64,000 bases of DNA from Candidatus Salinicoccus stercoripullorum (GCA_019113295.1 DXHR01000031.1:25093-89092), one strand, 5' to 3'. Shown: positions 20,313 through 30,184, counted from the first letter of the stretch. The notes: a model not told the origin generated them from the letters alone. A program made the numbers and translations.

Positions 20313-21503
20313 ATGTCTAAAATTCTGGACGAATATCTTGCGGCAAACCTGCAGGAATTGAAAGACAACGGACTGTACAATGAGATCAACGTGGTCGAAG
20401 GTGCCAACGGTCCGGAAATTACAATAGAAGGCGAAAAACTGATCAACCTTTCTTCCAACAACTACCTGGGTCTGGCAACAGATGAAACGCTGAAAAAGGT
20501 AGCCAAAGAAGCCATCGATTCCCACGGTGTCGGCGCGGGGGCGGTCAGGACCATCAACGGTACTCTCGACCTTCATGTTGAACTGGAGAAGAAGCTTGCT
20601 GAATTCAAGGGGACAGAAGCGGCTGTAGCATTCCAGTCCGGTTTCAACTGTAACATGGCGGCAATCCAGGCAGTCATGAACAAGGAGGACGCAATTCTGT
20701 CGGATGAACTGAACCATGCATCAATCATCGACGGCTGCCGTCTGTCACGCGCGAAGATCATCCGCGTGAACCATTCGGATATGGATGATCTCAGAAAGAA
20801 AGCGAAGGAAGCGGTTGAGTCCGGATTATATAAAAAAGTGATGTACATCACGGACGGCGTCTTCTCAATGGACGGCGATGTTGCACTGCTGCCGGAAATC
20901 GTTGAGATTGCCAAGGAATTCGATCTGATCACGTATGTGGATGACGCACACGGTTCAGGTGTGATGGGCAAAGGTGCCGGTACTGTGAAGCACTTCGGCC
21001 TGCAGAATGACATCGACCTGCAGATGGGTACGCTGTCCAAGGCGATCGGTGTGGTCGGCGGTTACGTTGCCGGATCACAGGATCTGATCGATTATCTGAA
21101 GGTGGCGGCACGTCCGTTCCTGTTCTCGACTTCGCTGACGCCGGGAGACACCCGTGCGATTACGGAAGCGGTGCAGATGCTGATGGATTCCACAGAACTG
21201 CATGACAGGCTCTGGGAAAACGGGGACTATCTCAAGAAAGGCCTCAGGGAACTCGGTTTTGATATCGGCAATTCCGAAACACCGATTACACCATGCATAA
21301 TCGGTGATGAGAAGACGACGCAGCAATTCTCCAAGCGTCTCATGGAAGAAGGGGTATATGCCAAATCCATCGTCTTTCCGACAGTGCCTAAAGGCACGGG
21401 CCGTGTAAGGAACATGCCGACGGCTGCGCACACGAAAGAGATGCTCGATGAAGCGCTGAGCATCTACGAAAAAGTCGGCAGGGAACTCAATGTAATCTCA
21501 TAA
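20313..21503 (+). CDS. kbl: Glycine C-acetyltransferase (2-amino-3-ketobutyrate CoA ligase)
   Basis: A 396-residue PLP enzyme of the alpha-oxoamine synthase family. [10 protein letters not shown] and [12 protein letters not shown] hold the PLP-binding Asp/His region and the Schiff-base Lys. It cleaves 2-amino-3-ketobutyrate with CoA to glycine and acetyl-CoA. ATG 20313 is preferred over 20289 because GAGGAGG lies between them. The next gene, 16 bp on, makes its substrate from threonine. Serine-type relatives (KBL versus BioF) cannot be fully excluded, but the partner gene supports Kbl. Confidence 0.92.
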   Translation: MSKILDEYLAANLQELKDNGLYNEINVVEGANGPEITIEGEKLINLSSNNYLGLATDETLKKVAKEAIDSHGVGAGAVRTINGTLDLHVELEKKLAEFKGTEAAVAFQSGFNCNMAAIQAVMNKEDAILSDELNHASIIDGCRLSRAKIIRVNHSDMDDLRKKAKEAVESGLYKKVMYITDGVFSMDGDVALLPEIVEIAKEFDLITYVDDAHGSGVMGKGAGTVKHFGLQNDIDLQMGTLSKAIGVVGGYVAGSQDLIDYLKVAARPFLFSTSLTPGDTRAITEAVQMLMDSTELHDRLWENGDYLKKGLRELGFDIGNSETPITPCIIGDEKTTQQFSKRLMEEGVYAKSIVFPTVPKGTGRVRNMPTAAHTKEMLDEALSIYEKVGRELNVIS

Positions 21504-21519
21504 AACGAAGGAGTACACA

Positions 21520-22464
21520 ATGGAACGAATTATTATAACAGGGGCTCTCGGTCAGATTGGTACGGAGCTTACTTTGAAACTGAGAGAGAAATACGGTGAG
21601 GAGAACGTCCTGCCGACAGACATCAAAGAACCGGAAGATGAACAACTGAAAGGGAAGCCGTTCGAAATACTGGATGTACGGGACATGGAGCGCCTGAAGG
21701 AAATCGCCCGTGATTTCAAGCCGGACACAATCATGCATATGGCTGCACTGCTCAGTGCAACATGTGAGAAGGATCCCCAGCTTGCATGGGACATCAACAT
21801 GGGTGGTCTCGTGAACGCACTGGAGCTTGCCAGGGAGTCGGGACTCCAGTTCTTCACACCAAGTTCGATTGGGGCATTCGGCCCTTCCACACCGAAGGAA
21901 AACACGCCCCAGGTCACTGTACAGCGCCCGACGACGATGTACGGGGTGAATAAAGTCGCCGGCGAACTGCTGTGTGACTACTACTTTGAAAAATTCGGGG
22001 TGGACACCCGCGGGGTAAGGTTCCCGGGACTTATTTCACATGTCAAGGAGCCGGGCGGCGGAACGACGGATTATGCCGTGGAAATCTACTTCGAGGCAAT
22101 CCGCAACGGCAGGTATACATCCTACATCGACAAGGATACGAATATGGATATGATGTATATGGATGATGCGATCGATGCGATCATCGACCTGATGGAAGCG
22201 GATGCTTCAAGACTTGAAGACCGTAACGCGTTCAACGTGACGGCGATGAGCATCAACCCGGGGATGGTCGCAAACGAGATCAGGAAGCACATACCGGAAT
22301 TCGAACTGGACTACGATGTCGATCCTGCGCGCCAGGTCATCGCCGAGAGCTGGCCGAATGCACTTGATGCAAGCCAGGCAGTGCGCCAGTGGGATTTCGA
22401 ACCGAAATACAATCTTGCCAGAATGACGGAAGTCATGCTGGAAGCGATACGAAATAAGGCATAA
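21520..22464 (+). CDS. tdh: L-threonine 3-dehydrogenase, SDR (epimerase-like) type
   Basis: A 314-residue extended short-chain dehydrogenase. The NAD loop is GALGQIG (residues 8-14), SSIGAFGP and TMYGVNK supply the catalytic Ser and Tyr-x-x-x-Lys, and [20 protein letters not shown] is characteristic of SDR-type threonine dehydrogenases rather than sugar epimerases. It oxidises threonine to 2-amino-3-ketobutyrate for Kbl. It is often annotated only as an NAD-dependent epimerase. AAGGAG precedes the ATG. Confidence 0.88.
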   Translation: MERIIITGALGQIGTELTLKLREKYGEENVLPTDIKEPEDEQLKGKPFEILDVRDMERLKEIARDFKPDTIMHMAALLSATCEKDPQLAWDINMGGLVNALELARESGLQFFTPSSIGAFGPSTPKENTPQVTVQRPTTMYGVNKVAGELLCDYYFEKFGVDTRGVRFPGLISHVKEPGGGTTDYAVEIYFEAIRNGRYTSYIDKDTNMDMMYMDDAIDAIIDLMEADASRLEDRNAFNVTAMSINPGMVANEIRKHIPEFELDYDVDPARQVIAESWPNALDASQAVRQWDFEPKYNLARMTEVMLEAIRNKA

Positions 22465-22490
22465 GAAGGCTCTGAGCCTTCTTATTTTTC
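22461..22490 (+). terminator. Terminator after kbl-tdh
   Basis: ATAAGAAGGCTC pairs with GAGCCTTCTTAT around a minimal loop, followed by TTTTC. The stem begins within the tdh stop codon. Confidence 0.85.
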
Positions 22491-22507
22491 TAAAACTGGG
22501 AGGCAAA

Positions 22508-23687
<1,180 letters not shown>

Positions 23688-23738
23688 ATTTTCTGATAAA
23701 ATGAAATCAAAACAGTATAAGGGAGTTTTAGAAGGCTT

Positions 23739-24668
23739 ATGGTCAAACTGATCGCATTGGATATGGATGGGACCTTGCTGACCCCGGATCATGATATCAG
23801 CGGGCGGACAAGGGAAGCGGTACAAAAAGCAATGGACAGGGGAGTACAGGTGGTGATTGCCACCGGCCGTGCATTCTATGAAGCCCACGGCATCATCAGC
23901 AAACTGGATATGAATGTACCTTACATCTGCCTGAACGGCGCTGAAGTCCGTAACGAATCCAGCGAAATCATGTCGACTTCAGCTCTGAATTCGGAACTTA
24001 TCGATGAGGTGTCCGACGTATTCAAAGCCGAGGGGATATTCTACCAGATCTATACAGATCGGGCGATATATACGACAAGCATCGAAAGGGATATAGAGGT
24101 GTTCATCGATCTGTCCGAACAGATGGGACAGAAAGCGAATGAAACCCGCATCCGGAAGTTCATGGAAGAACGACTGGAACGCGGTACACTCGTTGAAGTG
24201 GATGATTACAAGGCGATCTTCGAGAGAGGGGACGAGAATGTCCTCAAGTTCCTGGCGACTTCATCAAGCAGAGCGAAACTCGTCAGGGCGAAAAATGAGC
24301 TCAACGAAATCGGTAACCTCGCCGTGTCATCATCATCTGCCGGAAACATTGAACTCACCCATGAAAACGCCCAGAAAGGGATTGCCCTCGAACATATTGC
24401 GGAAATTATGGAAATCGACATGAAAGACGTTATGGCAGTCGGCGACAACCTGAATGATATCTCCATGCTCAAACGCGTGGGCCACTCCGTCGCCATGGGC
24501 AATGCCGCTTCAGAAGTCAAAGGCATAGCGGATAAGACTACAAAGATGAATACGGAAGACGGCGTCGCCATCGCCATCGAGGAAGTACTGGCAGAAATGG
24601 ACCGCCGGGAAGCTGCGGCAGCCTCCGCTCGCTCATCAGCCGATACGGAGAACGGTGCAGGAGCGTAA
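23739..24668 (+). CDS. Cof-type HAD phosphatase (Cof/YitU family)
   Basis: A 309-residue type IIB HAD hydrolase: LDMDGTLLTPDH (nucleophile Asp near residue 8), ATGRAF (motif II), a large C2 cap, then VGDNLNDISMLKRVG (motif IV) and SVAMGNA near the C-terminus. Family members dephosphorylate sugar phosphates, FMN-type or pyridoxal phosphates with broad specificity. The last 20 residues are Ala/Ser-rich and variable. Confidence 0.87.
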   Translation: MVKLIALDMDGTLLTPDHDISGRTREAVQKAMDRGVQVVIATGRAFYEAHGIISKLDMNVPYICLNGAEVRNESSEIMSTSALNSELIDEVSDVFKAEGIFYQIYTDRAIYTTSIERDIEVFIDLSEQMGQKANETRIRKFMEERLERGTLVEVDDYKAIFERGDENVLKFLATSSSRAKLVRAKNELNEIGNLAVSSSSAGNIELTHENAQKGIALEHIAEIMEIDMKDVMAVGDNLNDISMLKRVGHSVAMGNAASEVKGIADKTTKMNTEDGVAIAIEEVLAEMDRREAAAASARSSADTENGAGA

Positions 24669-24694
24669 CGTGCAAAAAAATAACTTGGACCGTG

Positions 24695-24738
24695 AAAACG
24701 GACGGGATTCTGGTTTATGCAGGATTCCCGTCCGTTTT
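24695..24738 (+). terminator. Terminator after the Cof phosphatase gene
   Basis: AAACGGACGGGA pairs with TCCCGTCCGTTT across a loop of about 18 bases, followed by TTTTTG. Confidence 0.8.
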
Positions 24739-24780
24739 TGTGGTATTTGGAATTCTAGTATTGTTGATTCAGGATGGGTA

Positions 24781-25202
24781 ATACGAGCGGGTATGTCTTC
24801 CCTCATCGGTTGCGAAACGATGATGGGAGGGGACGTTCTCCTGCCTTCGATTTAAAACCGATGATACGAGCGGGTGTGCCTCATCTCATCGATTGCGAAA
24901 CGATGATACGAGGAGACGTTCTCCTGTCTTCGATTTAAAATCGATGATACGAGCGGGTATGCCTCATTTCATCGATTGCGAAACGATGATACGAGCGGAC
25001 GTTCTCCTGTCTTCGATTTAAAACCGATGATACGAGTGGGTATGTCTCGCCTCATCGATTGCGAACCGATGATACGAGGGGACGTTCTCCTGTCTTCGAT
25101 TTAAAACCGATGATACGAGCGGGTGTGTCTCACCTCATCGATTGCGAAACGATGATACGAAGAGACGTTCTCCTGCCTTCGATTTAAAACCGATGATACG
25201 AG
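24781..25202. repeat. 83-bp compound tandem repeat, five full units plus a start of a sixth
   Basis: Units begin at 24781, 24864, 24947, 25030 and 25113, each exactly 83 bp, and a sixth begins at 25196 and breaks off within a few bases. Each unit is two half-units of 41-42 bp that share the core CGATGATACGAG. Within each unit TCATCG/CGATGA, GGAGA/TCTCC and the A/T-centred TCGATTT/AAATCGA can form hairpins. Unit length is not a multiple of three, so it is not protein-coding. Units differ by scattered substitutions but no indels. It is not CRISPR: the intervening stretches repeat as well. The stretch from 24739 to 24780 shows nothing recognisable. Confidence 0.92.
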
Positions 25203-25211
25203 GAAGGTGTA

Positions 25212-25687
25212 TCACCTTTCCGGCTGCAATTCCGGCGAGTCTCCGACGGCAGACTCTTTCTCAGCCACTGACGTATCCGCCTCCTTTGCCTTCGCCTCCT
25301 GATACATTTCTTTCGATATGAGTACCAGTTTTTTATTGAAGAAGATCATGGCGATTGAAATGACCACTACTGATGTGACCATGTTGATCGCCCAGTATAT
25401 TTCAAGATCATAGAGATAACCGTAGATAATCGCCCCGAGTGGCATGATGCTCATTGAAAACAATGAGATGGTCGAAAACACCCTGCCTTTGATGTGCTGC
25501 GGGATGACGAGCTGCATGAAGACACCGAGCGGGACATTGATGAACTGGAAGTTAAGTGTGAACCCGATACCGATGAGTCCGATCAGCAGTATGTTGGGCA
25601 GCATGACAATTCCGGGATGAAGCGGCTTAAAGCATAAACAGCAAAATTCAGCCGCTCCTGAAATGGTATCCCTTTGTCTAAAATCAT
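25212..25687 (-). pseudogene. Remnant of an MFS transporter gene (internally deleted)
   Basis: The minus strand has a translation start (GGGGTG then ATG at 25687) giving about 23 plausible residues (MILDKGIPFQERLNF), then a frame change. A second frame begins near 25604 and encodes the last four or so membrane helices of a major facilitator protein (MLPNILLIGLIGIGFTLNF) and a polar tail. The 130-residue C-terminal piece has no ribosome binding site. The simplest reading is a transporter of about 400 residues that lost roughly 250 internal residues and its frame. It abuts the 83-bp repeat and is divergent from an XRE regulator. Confidence 0.75.
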
Positions 25688-25701
25688 ATTAACACCCCAA
25701 T

Positions 25702-25718
25702 GTTTAATATAATTAAAC
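25702..25718. promoter_or_regulatory. Palindromic operator between the MFS remnant and the XRE regulator
   Basis: GTTTAAT-ATA-ATTAAAC is a perfect inverted repeat containing a TATAAT-like -10 element. It is centred in the 52-bp divergent spacer, where an XRE repressor controlling itself and the transporter would bind. Assignment to the neighbouring regulator is inferred. Confidence 0.55.
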
Positions 25719-25739
25719 TTACGGATTGGAGATGAAGGC

Positions 25740-26474
25740 ATGGCACTGGGCGGACGAATCAGAAGTATAAGGAAATCCAAGAAGATGACGCTGGCAGACC
25801 TCGCTGGAGGAGAAATTACAAAAGGCATGATGAGCCTGATTGAAAATGGGAAATCAAAACCTTCGATGGAAACCCTGCAGCATATTGCGAGGACTCTTGA
25901 TGTATCAGTCAGTCATTTGATGCAGGAAGGGGATGATGTGTGGACTGAATCTATTCTGGAATATGAAGGATTCACAGATAACTTCAATTTCCCTTACGCG
26001 TTCATAGAAGAGGAAATATTGAAGAATCTGGATAAAGTGGCACAGAACAGCAGGGGAATGGAAGTCTATAATATACTTCGGATGTATTACCGGATGAAAG
26101 GAAAACATGAGATAGCCGATGAATATCCTGCAAGAGTCGACGCATTCCTGGAAGGACGTACTGTGAAAAATGCTTCTGCAAAATATTACAGGAATATTTT
26201 TGAATTGGAACTCACTTATTTCCAGGAAGACTATCAGGAAGTAGTGGACGGATATCGTGACGATATGTACATCAGGCCCCTCGCCCAGCATCCGATTGAC
26301 CGTATCATCATGGCTGTGCGTTCATCCGTCTATCCGTTGAGCCTTCATCATCTGGGCAGAGAGGAAGAAGCCCGGGCAGAATTCGAAAAGATAGAGGAAA
26401 CCATCGAAGATATCAGTGATAGTGTGTTTACGAAAGAGTTCTATATGATAAAGGATATTATTTTTGAAAAATGA
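25740..26474 (+). CDS. XRE-family transcriptional regulator with helical C-terminal domain
   Basis: A 244-residue protein with an N-terminal helix-turn-helix (IRKSKKMTLADLAGGEITKG, then MMSLIENGKSKPSMETLQHIA, about residues 9-52) and a C-terminal all-helical region (70-244) resembling TPR-type sensor domains, as in Rgg/PlcR-like or stress-responsive XRE proteins. It is divergent from a decayed MFS gene, its likely former target. A 22-codon frame overlaps its stop by ATGA. The ligand is unknown. Confidence 0.82.
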   Translation: MALGGRIRSIRKSKKMTLADLAGGEITKGMMSLIENGKSKPSMETLQHIARTLDVSVSHLMQEGDDVWTESILEYEGFTDNFNFPYAFIEEEILKNLDKVAQNSRGMEVYNILRMYYRMKGKHEIADEYPARVDAFLEGRTVKNASAKYYRNIFELELTYFQEDYQEVVDGYRDDMYIRPLAQHPIDRIIMAVRSSVYPLSLHHLGREEEARAEFEKIEETIEDISDSVFTKEFYMIKDIIFEK

Positions 26475-26539
26475 TAACGATGCAGGTATACGGTTTGAGA
26501 TCATACTCCTGCAAAGGGTGCTGTCTTGTCTACGAATAA
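26471..26539 (+). CDS. Possible 22-residue peptide coupled to the XRE regulator
   Basis: ATG 26471 overlaps the TGA of the regulator gene (ATGA) and opens 22 codons ending TAA 26537-26539. The C-terminal half carries three cysteines and aromatic residues (YSCKGCCLVYE). No good independent ribosome binding site is seen, so it would depend on translational coupling. A short peptide next to a TPR-type XRE regulator recalls peptide-signalling pairs, but a chance ORF of this length is quite possible. Confidence 0.25.
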   Translation: MITMQVYGLRSYSCKGCCLVYE

Positions 26540-26590
26540 AAACCATATCCCCGCAAGAACCACACCTCCCGCCCCCACAGTCAGCAAAAA

Positions 26591-26622
26591 GCTGCAGACA
26601 AGGCCGTCTGCAGCGATTTTTA
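26591..26622 (+). terminator. Terminator after the XRE regulator
   Basis: GCTGCAGAC (26591-26599) pairs with GTCTGCAGC (26606-26614) and is followed by GATTTTTA. On the minus strand the stem is followed by TTTTTG, so it can also stop transcripts from the other side. Confidence 0.75.
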
Positions 26623-26645
26623 TATTCAAGGGGGTTATATTCGGT

Positions 26646-27164
26646 TTAGACTGTCTTGCGTTCCGGGCGGCGGTGGCTTAGGAATCTGAATGCGCCTTTG
26701 TCCATCGCCGGTCTGATGAAGCGGTCGAGTCCGAGGCTGCCTGCTTTATAGCCAGCAGCGAGGATGGCGGCGCCGACCAGAATGTAGAGCGGGTTGACGG
26801 ATACTGTACCTGCGAACAGGAATGAAAAGTTCATGAGCAGTCCGAAGAATGCTGCATAGGCTGTGAAACCGCCGACGATGAGGGCAAGACCGACCAGAAG
26901 TTCACCCCAGGGAATCATTACGTTTATCGCAGGTGTCATGGACAAAAAGACATTTTCAACAAGGAAGGTATACCATGGATAGACCGGATTGCCGTCCGGA
27001 CCGACGACCGGATTCTGTACAGCATTCTGCAGGAACCCCGAGGCGTCGAAGCCCCCTCCCATCACTTTCCCAAGTCCGCTCGTGAACCAGCCGACTCCAA
27101 GATAGACTCTCAGGAATAACAGTACATACTCACTCACTTTGTGCGCCAGCAACTTTTTGATCAT
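26646..27164 (-). CDS. DoxX family membrane protein
   Basis: A 172-residue protein with four predicted membrane helices and the DoxX/DoxD signature (LFLRVYLGVGWFTSGLGKV near the N-terminus). Family members are linked to respiratory or quinone/thiol redox functions. The frame extends upstream, but ATG 27164 follows AAGGAG at seven bases and gives the family start. The promoter region contains two dyads resembling Rex/Crp boxes. The molecular role is not known. Confidence 0.82.
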   Translation of the reverse strand: MIKKLLAHKVSEYVLLFLRVYLGVGWFTSGLGKVMGGGFDASGFLQNAVQNPVVGPDGNPVYPWYTFLVENVFLSMTPAINVMIPWGELLVGLALIVGGFTAYAAFFGLLMNFSFLFAGTVSVNPLYILVGAAILAAGYKAGSLGLDRFIRPAMDKGAFRFLSHRRPERKTV

Positions 27165-27206
27165 TTTGTTTTCTCCTTTCGGTTTTCCGTTCTTTTCTTT
27201 GATTTC

Positions 27207-27260
27207 ATTATATGTGAAATATATCACTAAGTAAATACACTTTGTGAATTGATTATCAAT
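27207..27260 (-). promoter_or_regulatory. DoxX gene promoter with two dyad operators
   Basis: On the minus strand TTTACT (27230-27235) and TATAAT (27207-27212) are 17 bp apart. The spacer holds the dyad GTGAAATATATCAC (27214-27227), close to TGTGA-N6-TCACA (Crp/ArcR type) and to the Rex box TGTGAA-N4-TTCACA. A second palindrome ATTGATTATCAAT (27248-27260) lies just upstream of the -35 and is preceded by another TTGTGAA half-site. Confidence 0.6.
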
Positions 27261-27305
27261 GTTTATGTACGAATTAAAAACGCTCTCTATTCCAATAAAA
27301 AACCA

Positions 27306-27343
27306 TAAAAAAGACAGCTTCCGCATCAAAATCGGAAGCTGTC
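27306..27343 (-). terminator. Terminator after folE2
   Basis: On the minus strand GACAGCTTCCG pairs with CGGAAGCTGTC across nine bases, followed by six T. It closes the yojF-bshB2-folE2 transcript. Confidence 0.85.
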
Positions 27344-27361
27344 TCTCATGCAAAATATATT

Positions 27362-28240
27362 TTATTTCTGGTATCGCATTCTGCTGAACGCATCGTGCTG
27401 GTGGATACTTTCCTCATTGCGGCATTCGAGTTCGAACCCTTTCACCCAGTCGAGTTCGACGAGATCATAAGCAATGAGGCGGATGAGGTCTTCCACGAAG
27501 CGCGGGTTTTCATAAGCGCGTTCTGTGACCATCTTCTCATCGGTGCGTTTCAGAATAGGGTAGAGCTGTGAGGATGCATTGATTTCGAGTACTTCATACA
27601 GCTGTTCCTTGTGATCGTCCGGCAGTTCTTTCTCCGGGTCGATATCGAGCAGCACTTTTACATAACCGCGCTGATTATGTGCACTGTATTCGCTGATCTC
27701 TTTGGAACATGGGCAGAGTGTTGTGACCATGGCCGTCATGCCGAGTTGTTTGCGGATCGTTCCTGACTCGCCGGTTTCCAGCGAGTATTTCACATCGGCG
27801 TGTGCCATGCCTGAGAGCCGGGTATGCGGACTCGGTTTTGAGAAATACCACTTGCCGTCTGCTGTGACTTCCGCCGAATCCTGATGCATGCGGTCTCGCA
27901 GCGTGTCGAGCACGGTTTCAAGTGTACTGAAATCGAGCCGGATACCGCCCTCATTCCGGGTCTCGAGAGATTCGAGGATACGGCTCATATTGATGCCCTT
28001 TTCATTCCTTCTCAGGCTGGTAGCGAGTTCGAAATTGCCGACGGACTGGAAGTCCCCGATTACTACAGGATAACTGAGATTATTGATTCCCACCGAATCC
28101 ACTTCGAATAAAAAGTCTTTTTTCGAGCTCTGGAGATCCACCATGAGCTCTTTCTCTATTGGCTTGGTTCCTTCTATGGGGTCGACGGAACCGAAATGTT
28201 TAAAGCGTCCTTCACGTGTCGTAAGGTCGAGTTCTTCCAT
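27362..28240 (-). CDS. folE2: GTP cyclohydrolase FolE2 (type IB)
   Basis: A 292-residue GTP cyclohydrolase of the FolE2 (COG1469) family, which makes dihydroneopterin triphosphate from GTP for folate synthesis. The conserved [13 protein letters not shown] (Cys176, Cys178) and the SAHNQRGYV stretch are present. FolE2 enzymes can use metals other than zinc, and the gene is often induced in zinc starvation, but no zinc-responsive operator was recognised here. It lies 11 bp after bshB2 on the same strand. Confidence 0.92.
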   Translation of the reverse strand: MEELDLTTREGRFKHFGSVDPIEGTKPIEKELMVDLQSSKKDFLFEVDSVGINNLSYPVVIGDFQSVGNFELATSLRRNEKGINMSRILESLETRNEGGIRLDFSTLETVLDTLRDRMHQDSAEVTADGKWYFSKPSPHTRLSGMAHADVKYSLETGESGTIRKQLGMTAMVTTLCPCSKEISEYSAHNQRGYVKVLLDIDPEKELPDDHKEQLYEVLEINASSQLYPILKRTDEKMVTERAYENPRFVEDLIRLIAYDLVELDWVKGFELECRNEESIHQHDAFSRMRYQK

Positions 28241-28251
28241 GCTTCTACTCC

Positions 28252-28920
28252 TTAATCTATATCATAACTGTAGAATGTTTCATATTTCATCCACATATCG
28301 CGGGCATCCTGCCCCTCCTGTGTATCGGCCGCAAGGGATTTGAGCAGCGGGCCGGTCTGTGATGCATGGGCTTCCATGATTTTCTCTTTACGCTCCTGGT
28401 AGCCGTCTATATCTATAATGATATCGGGTTCCCCGAGATCATTCAATGTGTTATTGCTGAAAGCCACAAGCTGAAGCACCGGACGGGTATCCTCCGGCAT
28501 TTCTTTCACTGCGTCAATGACAGCCTCGGCCGTCGCTTCATGATCGGGGTGGACAGAATAGCCCGGATAGAATGTGATGATCCTGGAAGGCTCCAGCTCC
28601 TCGATCAGTTCCTTCATCACACCCTGCAGGTGTCCCGGTTCCAAGAACTCGAGCGTCTTATCGCGGTAACCGAGTAGACGGAGGTCGGTCAGGCCGATCA
28701 GGCGGGCGCTTTCCTCGACTTCCCTTTTGCGGATTGAATGCAGTGATTCCCTCGTGGCGAACGGAGGATAGCCCAGATTGCGTCCCATATCGCCGAATGT
28801 CAGGCATGCGTACGTTACGGGCACGCCCATATCCACATACTGGCTCATCGTTCCGCTGACACCGAACGCTTCATCGTCCGGGTGTGGGAATACGACGAGA
28901 ACTTGTCTTTCCTTTTCCAT
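28252..28920 (-). CDS. bshB2: Bacillithiol biosynthesis deacetylase BshB2
   Basis: A 222-residue LmbE/PIG-L deacetylase. PHPDDEAFG (His13, Asp15, Asp16) and [10 protein letters not shown] contain the zinc ligands and catalytic residues. It deacetylates GlcNAc-malate on the way to bacillithiol, the low-molecular-weight thiol of this group. In Bacillus the homologous yojG lies beside yojF, as here. Confidence 0.92.
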   Translation of the reverse strand: MEKERQVLVVFPHPDDEAFGVSGTMSQYVDMGVPVTYACLTFGDMGRNLGYPPFATRESLHSIRKREVEESARLIGLTDLRLLGYRDKTLEFLEPGHLQGVMKELIEELEPSRIITFYPGYSVHPDHEATAEAVIDAVKEMPEDTRPVLQLVAFSNNTLNDLGEPDIIIDIDGYQERKEKIMEAHASQTGPLLKSLAADTQEGQDARDMWMKYETFYSYDID

Positions 28921-28931
28921 AAAGCTTCCTC

Positions 28932-29291
28932 CTATTTAAAGAACTCCCGTACCGAAATCTCAAGTGCACTGGCGAGTTTGCCGTCATAGTTGAAGCCGTG
29001 CATGATGAATTCATCATTGTCGTTCACTTCAAAATGGGTGAGGCCGAGGACATAGATCCATCCGCCGTTGTCCAGTTTAAGACCGACACGGAATTCACCG
29101 TTCCCGCCGCCGCGGATTGCGCCCTGGCTGAACACAACCTGGACGTTTCTCATGAACATCCCTGCGTTGAATACTTTCTCATCCATATGGGAGGCGTACA
29201 TGCCGCTCGTCACTTCAACGTGGACATACACTTTCTCATCCTGGTACCGGTTCAATAAAGTTTGTACTTCTTCGCGATTGATCTTTTTCAT
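28932..29291 (-). CDS. yojF: YojF family protein (DUF1806)
   Basis: A 119-residue soluble protein matching the YojF family, which regularly precedes bshB2. It contains a beta-rich core (FRVGLKLDNGGWIYVLGLTH). No enzymatic motif is visible and the function is not established. AAGGAG lies 11 bases before ATG 29291. No separate promoter was found in the short space after the pdxK hairpin, so partial read-through from pdxK is likely. Confidence 0.85.
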   Translation of the reverse strand: MKKINREEVQTLLNRYQDEKVYVHVEVTSGMYASHMDEKVFNAGMFMRNVQVVFSQGAIRGGGNGEFRVGLKLDNGGWIYVLGLTHFEVNDNDEFIMHGFNYDGKLASALEISVREFFK

Positions 29292-29324
29292 AAATGATGA
29301 CGCTCCTTAAAGTGATCCATAGAA

Positions 29325-29347
29325 AAGAGATAGGCAACCTATCTCTT
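29325..29347 (-). terminator. Hairpin between pdxK and yojF
   Basis: AAGAGATAGG and CCTATCTCTT form a perfect 10-bp stem with a CAA loop. On the minus strand TTTTC follows. It is a moderate terminator after pdxK that probably lets some transcription into yojF. Confidence 0.65.
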
Positions 29348-29353
29348 CCTGTT

Positions 29354-30184
29354 CTATATCGTTTCGTCCTGCACGTCGATCTTTTCTACGGTGTTCGAAG
29401 CACCATGGCGGACAACACCGACATGTTCGTTCATCTTCCAGCCGTTCTTGATGGCGGAAGTGACGAATGCTTTCGCGTTCTGGATCGCTTCAAGCGGCGT
29501 CTGACCGTTCGCAAGGTTCGCTGTAATGGCCGCCGCGAATGTACAGCCGGCGCCGTGGTTATAGGAAGCGTCGATCTTGTCGCTCGTCAGCATATGGAAC
29601 GTATCTCCATCGTAATAGACATCGACCGCCTTTTCCCCTTCGATTTCCGAGCCGCCCTTGATGATGACATGGTTTGCGCCTTTTTCATGGATGATTTCTG
29701 CGCATTTCTTCGCAGCATCAAGTGTCTTTGGAGTCTTATAGCCGGCAAGCTGTCCCGCTTCAAACAGATTCGGAGTGACCACTGTCGCATGCGGCAGGAG
29801 ATGTTCGGCCATTGCGTCAACGAGTCCCGGATTCAGCACTTCGTCGTCCCCTTTGCAGACCATGACCGGGTCTATGACGAAATGTTCCGCATTGCTGTTC
29901 AGGAATGCATTCTTGCTGCGCTCAATGACCTCTTCAGAAGGGAGCATGCCCGTTTTGATGGCATCAGGCGAGATGGACAGCGCCGTCTCAAGCTGCGCAT
30001 CGACAACTTCAAGAGGAATCGGATTCACACCGTGTGACCAGGTTTCCGGGTCCATGGTCACAATAGTGGTGAGAGCTGTCATACCGTATGTTTCATGTTC
30101 CTGGAAAGTTTTCAGGTCTGCCGCGATACCCGCGCCGCCGCTGGTATCGGATCCGGCAATTGTCAGGGTTTTCTTAAGTGCCAT
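29354..30184 (-). CDS. pdxK: Pyridoxine/pyridoxal kinase (ThiD-like PdxK)
   Basis: A 276-residue ribokinase-fold kinase. TIAGSDTSGGAGIAADLK at the N-terminus, VIDPVMVCKG and the C-terminal NHGAGCTFAAAITA (anion hole and catalytic Asp-equivalent region) define the ThiD/PdxK2 group. In staphylococci the copy at this place phosphorylates B6 vitamers rather than HMP. That specificity is inferred from context, and hydroxymethylpyrimidine kinase activity is the alternative. Confidence 0.85.
   Translation of the reverse strand: MALKKTLTIAGSDTSGGAGIAADLKTFQEHETYGMTALTTIVTMDPETWSHGVNPIPLEVVDAQLETALSISPDAIKTGMLPSEEVIERSKNAFLNSNAEHFVIDPVMVCKGDDEVLNPGLVDAMAEHLLPHATVVTPNLFEAGQLAGYKTPKTLDAAKKCAEIIHEKGANHVIIKGGSEIEGEKAVDVYYDGDTFHMLTSDKIDASYNHGAGCTFAAAITANLANGQTPLEAIQNAKAFVTSAIKNGWKMNEHVGVVRHGASNTVEKIDVQDETI

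Noticed and set aside
24655..24855. 66-residue ORF at the start of the repeat region
   Set aside because: It runs across a terminator hairpin and into the 83-bp repeat, whose length is not a multiple of three, and has no family features.
24781..25202. Possible CRISPR array
   Set aside because: The stretches between the conserved cores are themselves repeated in every unit, so there are no unique spacers, and no cas genes are nearby.
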